Source of the DNA: Spirochaetaceae bacterium | Lineage (GTDB): Bacteria; Spirochaetota; Spirochaetia; Treponematales; Breznakiellaceae | Reading direction: 5' to 3' | DNA: 6,525 nucleotides | NCBI GenBank assembly: GCA_031279895.1 | Contig: JAITHR010000247.1 | Coordinates: 1-6,525 of the forward strand | Part shown: one piece after another, positions 4,963 through 6,525 of the stretch | Layout: each line of letters begins with the position of its first letter | Numbering within the stretch: the stretch's first letter is position 1 | Notes under the pieces: model-generated | Database searches by the model: none | The model's input: the letters and a program-made list of their open reading frames with translations, nothing else | What the model was told of the DNA's origin: nothing | Program-made: the position numbers and the translations under genes

Positions 4963-6342
4963 ATGACGGTTATTCAGATTGATAAAGATATTTGTACCGG
5001 GTGCCAGGAATGTACCAAAGTATGTCCGGTGTACGCGATTGAGGGGAATCTCCATGAGCCGCAAACCATTGTCCCGGAACGGTGCGTCATGTGCGGACAA
5101 TGCGTACAGAAGTGTAAATCGTATATTTCTCCTTTTGGCCGCGGGATCGAGTTGTATGCTAAGAAGCGGCAGGAACGAAACCTGCCGGACACCCTCACGG
5201 AACCGCTGTTTGCCGCGTATAACGTGAGCCATCTCGATGAGGTAATCGCCGCACTGCAAGACCCGTCGAAATTTACCATGGTGCAGGCCGCCCCCGCGGT
5301 GCGGGTAGGTATCGCCGAAGAGTTCGGATTGCCTTTGGGTACTCTGGCCGCGGGCAAAATGGCCGCGGCGTTCCGGTGGCTTGGATTTAACAAGGTTTAC
5401 GATGTCAATTTCGCCGCGGATCTGACCATTATGGAAGAGGGTACCGAGCTGGTTTCACGGGTTACGAAAAAGGGCGTATTGCCCATGTTTACCTCCTGTT
5501 GTCCCGCGTGGGTCAAATTTATAGAAAACAACTACCCTGAGCTGACCAAGCATCTTTCAACCTGCAAGAGCCCCCAGCAGATGTTCGGGCCGGTGTTAAA
5601 GACCTACGGCGCCAAGATAAACGGGATTGACCCGTCCAAGGTATTTACCGTGTCGGTGATGCCCTGTACCTGTAAAGAATTTGAATGCAGTCGGGAAGAG
5701 ATGAAAGCCAGCGGGCATAAGGATATAGACGTGGTAATCACCACGCGGGAGCTTGCCTATCTGATCAAGAAATACGGGATTGATTTCGCCCAGCTTCCCA
5801 ACGAAGAATTCGATCAGCCCCTTGGGGAGTATACCGGTGCGGGGACTATCTTCGGCGTTACCGGCGGCGTCATGGAGGCCGCGATCCGCACGGGCTACAA
5901 GCTGGTTACGGGCAAGGAACTCACCGACGTAGACATACATCCGGTACGGGGAACCGACGGTTTCCGTATTGCGGAGATTAAAGCCGGAGAATTGGTCTTG
6001 AAAGTCGGGGTCGTTACGAACTTGAAGAACATCGAGCCTGTGATGGAGAAACTGCAAGCCGGTACTCTGGACCTCCATTTTGTCGAGGTGATGACCTGTC
6101 CCGAAGGCTGCGTGAGCGGCGGCGGCCAGCCGAAACTTCTGGTGGACTCGGATAAACCGGAGGCGTATAACAACCGCCGGCACGTTACCTTTGAACACGA
6201 CAAAGCCCTGCCCAAGCGGAAATCCCACGAGAACCCCGCGATAGTTAAGATTTACGCGGACTTCCTGGGCGAACCGAACGGCGAGAAATCCCACCACCTG
6301 CTCCACACGAGCTACAAAGGATCCGGCGGACACCACCATTAA
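4963..6342 (+). CDS. hydA: [FeFe]-hydrogenase catalytic subunit (HDCR HydA2-like)
   Basis: A 459-residue cytoplasmic [FeFe]-hydrogenase that interconverts H2 with protons and electrons at an H-cluster. The N-terminus has two ferredoxin [4Fe-4S] motifs, C11-C14-C17-C21 and C41-C44-C47-C51. The H-cluster domain has all three canonical signatures: TSCCPAW (177-183), MPCTCKEFE (233-241) and EVMTCPEGCVSGGGQP (375-390). Cluster and diiron ligands are therefore intact, as is Cys180, the usual proton-relay cysteine, so it should be active once matured by HydE, HydF and HydG, which are not in this window. Absence of the extra N-terminal 2Fe-2S/His-Cys domains, about 460 residues in all, fits HDCR-type HydA and separates it from long bifurcating subunits. 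The C-terminus is histidine-rich (SHHLLHTSYKGSGGHHH). GGGGAGGG sits 7 bases before the ATG, overlapping the end of hycB, so translation is probably coupled. It is the last gene before a strong terminator. Confidence 0.95.
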   Translation: MTVIQIDKDICTGCQECTKVCPVYAIEGNLHEPQTIVPERCVMCGQCVQKCKSYISPFGRGIELYAKKRQERNLPDTLTEPLFAAYNVSHLDEVIAALQDPSKFTMVQAAPAVRVGIAEEFGLPLGTLAAGKMAAAFRWLGFNKVYDVNFAADLTIMEEGTELVSRVTKKGVLPMFTSCCPAWVKFIENNYPELTKHLSTCKSPQQMFGPVLKTYGAKINGIDPSKVFTVSVMPCTCKEFECSREEMKASGHKDIDVVITTRELAYLIKKYGIDFAQLPNEEFDQPLGEYTGAGTIFGVTGGVMEAAIRTGYKLVTGKELTDVDIHPVRGTDGFRIAEIKAGELVLKVGVVTNLKNIEPVMEKLQAGTLDLHFVEVMTCPEGCVSGGGQPKLLVDSDKPEAYNNRRHVTFEHDKALPKRKSHENPAIVKIYADFLGEPNGEKSHHLLHTSYKGSGGHHH

Positions 6343-6363
6343 CCGCTAGAAAAGCGAAAAGAG

Positions 6364-6396
6364 GCGGCGCGGGCCTACGGGTCCGCGCCGCGTTTT
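6364..6396 (+). terminator. Rho-independent terminator after hydA
   Basis: A 12-bp stem (6364-6375 with 6380-6391, one G-U pair) is capped by a UACG tetraloop closed by C-G, a member of the extra-stable UNCG family. It is followed by GTTTTAT. The T-tract is short, but the stem is long and almost pure GC. Placed 21 bp after the hydA stop, it marks the end of the cluster's transcript. Confidence 0.85.
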
Positions 6397-6438
6397 ATCG
6401 GTTACAAAACTGATTATGCAAAATAGCAAGAAAATTAG

Positions 6439-6468
6439 TTGACAATTATAAAATAAATTTTATATATT
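6439..6468 (+). promoter_or_regulatory. Sigma70-type promoter in AT-rich tail
   Basis: A perfect TTGACA (6439-6444) is followed by a TATATT -10 (6463-6468, 5 of 6) at 18 bases; TATATA at 6461-6466 gives 16 bases. The spacer contains a perfect inverted repeat, ATAAAAT-AA-ATTTTAT (6448-6463), that could be a repressor site or simply AT-rich coincidence. The region is much richer in A and T than everything upstream and should drive a gene starting at or beyond the window's end. Confidence 0.6.
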
Positions 6469-6475
6469 TATTCTT

Positions 6476-6525
6476 ATGAGAAAGGATAAAAGACATCTTA
6501 ATATCCATAACTACCGAAATTATTG
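6476..6525 (+). CDS. Possible start of a downstream gene (partial)
   Basis: An open frame from ATG 6476 reads MRKDKRHLNIHNYRNY and runs off the window. The predicted transcription start of the 6439-6468 promoter would fall at about 6475, making the message essentially leaderless if this ATG is used. No ribosome site precedes it. AGAAAGGA at 6479-6486 could serve a later start beyond the window. Too short to identify. Confidence 0.25.
   Translation, partial: MRKDKRHLNIHNYRNY

Noticed and set aside
5596..6339. Long minus-strand open frame (247 codons) opposite hydA
   Set aside because: It lies antisense to conserved H-cluster motifs and has no recognisable domain; coding shadow.

Overview
The window looks like chromosome of an anaerobic, H2-metabolising bacterium. 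The core is a six-gene, plus-strand cluster (about 1.83-6.34 kb) resembling the hydrogenase and electron-transfer half of a hydrogen-dependent CO2 reductase (HDCR). It has an [FeFe]-hydrogenase, two HycB-type four-cluster ferredoxin subunits and the formate dehydrogenase accessory protein FdhD. HDCR-type clusters are known from acetogens such as Acetobacterium woodii and the termite-gut spirochaete Treponema primitia. Gene content, moderate GC with strong purine-rich ribosome sites and GC-rich intergenic repeats make a Treponema-like spirochaete my best guess. This is an inference from gene content, not a phylogenetic result.

Layout: 1-364 is GC-rich and repeat-bearing, with no gene I can defend. 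365-1618 encodes a complete M24-family (Xaa-Pro peptidase-like) metallopeptidase. 1619-1825 carries a probable promoter and a leader with inverted repeats. A 52-codon ORF with a near-perfect Shine-Dalgarno sequence (1826-1984) overlaps the start of the first hycB-like gene (1981-2496). Then come fdhD (2506-3276), a 92-residue ferredoxin-like protein with eight ordered cysteines (3287-3565), a compact siroheme/[4Fe-4S] sulfite or nitrite reductase-type protein (3619-4305), a second hycB-like gene (4376-4960) and hydA (4963-6342). A strong stem-loop terminator with a UACG tetraloop closes the cluster at 6364-6396. An AT-rich tail has a good sigma70-type promoter and possibly the start of another gene.

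How the genes may work together: HydA would oxidise H2 (or make it). The HycB proteins and perhaps the small ferredoxin-like protein would form an iron-sulfur wire to a catalytic partner. In HDCR that partner is the molybdenum/tungsten formate dehydrogenase FdhF, but no fdhF lies in this window. The only other apparent redox-catalytic protein in the cluster is the siroheme protein. Two readings remain open: an HDCR accessory locus whose fdhF lies elsewhere (FdhD argues for this), or a hydrogenase wired to a siroheme reductase.

Two further oddities stand out. FdhD lacks the CxxC loop that normally carries the persulfide, and an eight-G tract at the smORF/hycB junction would fuse the two genes after a one-base shift.
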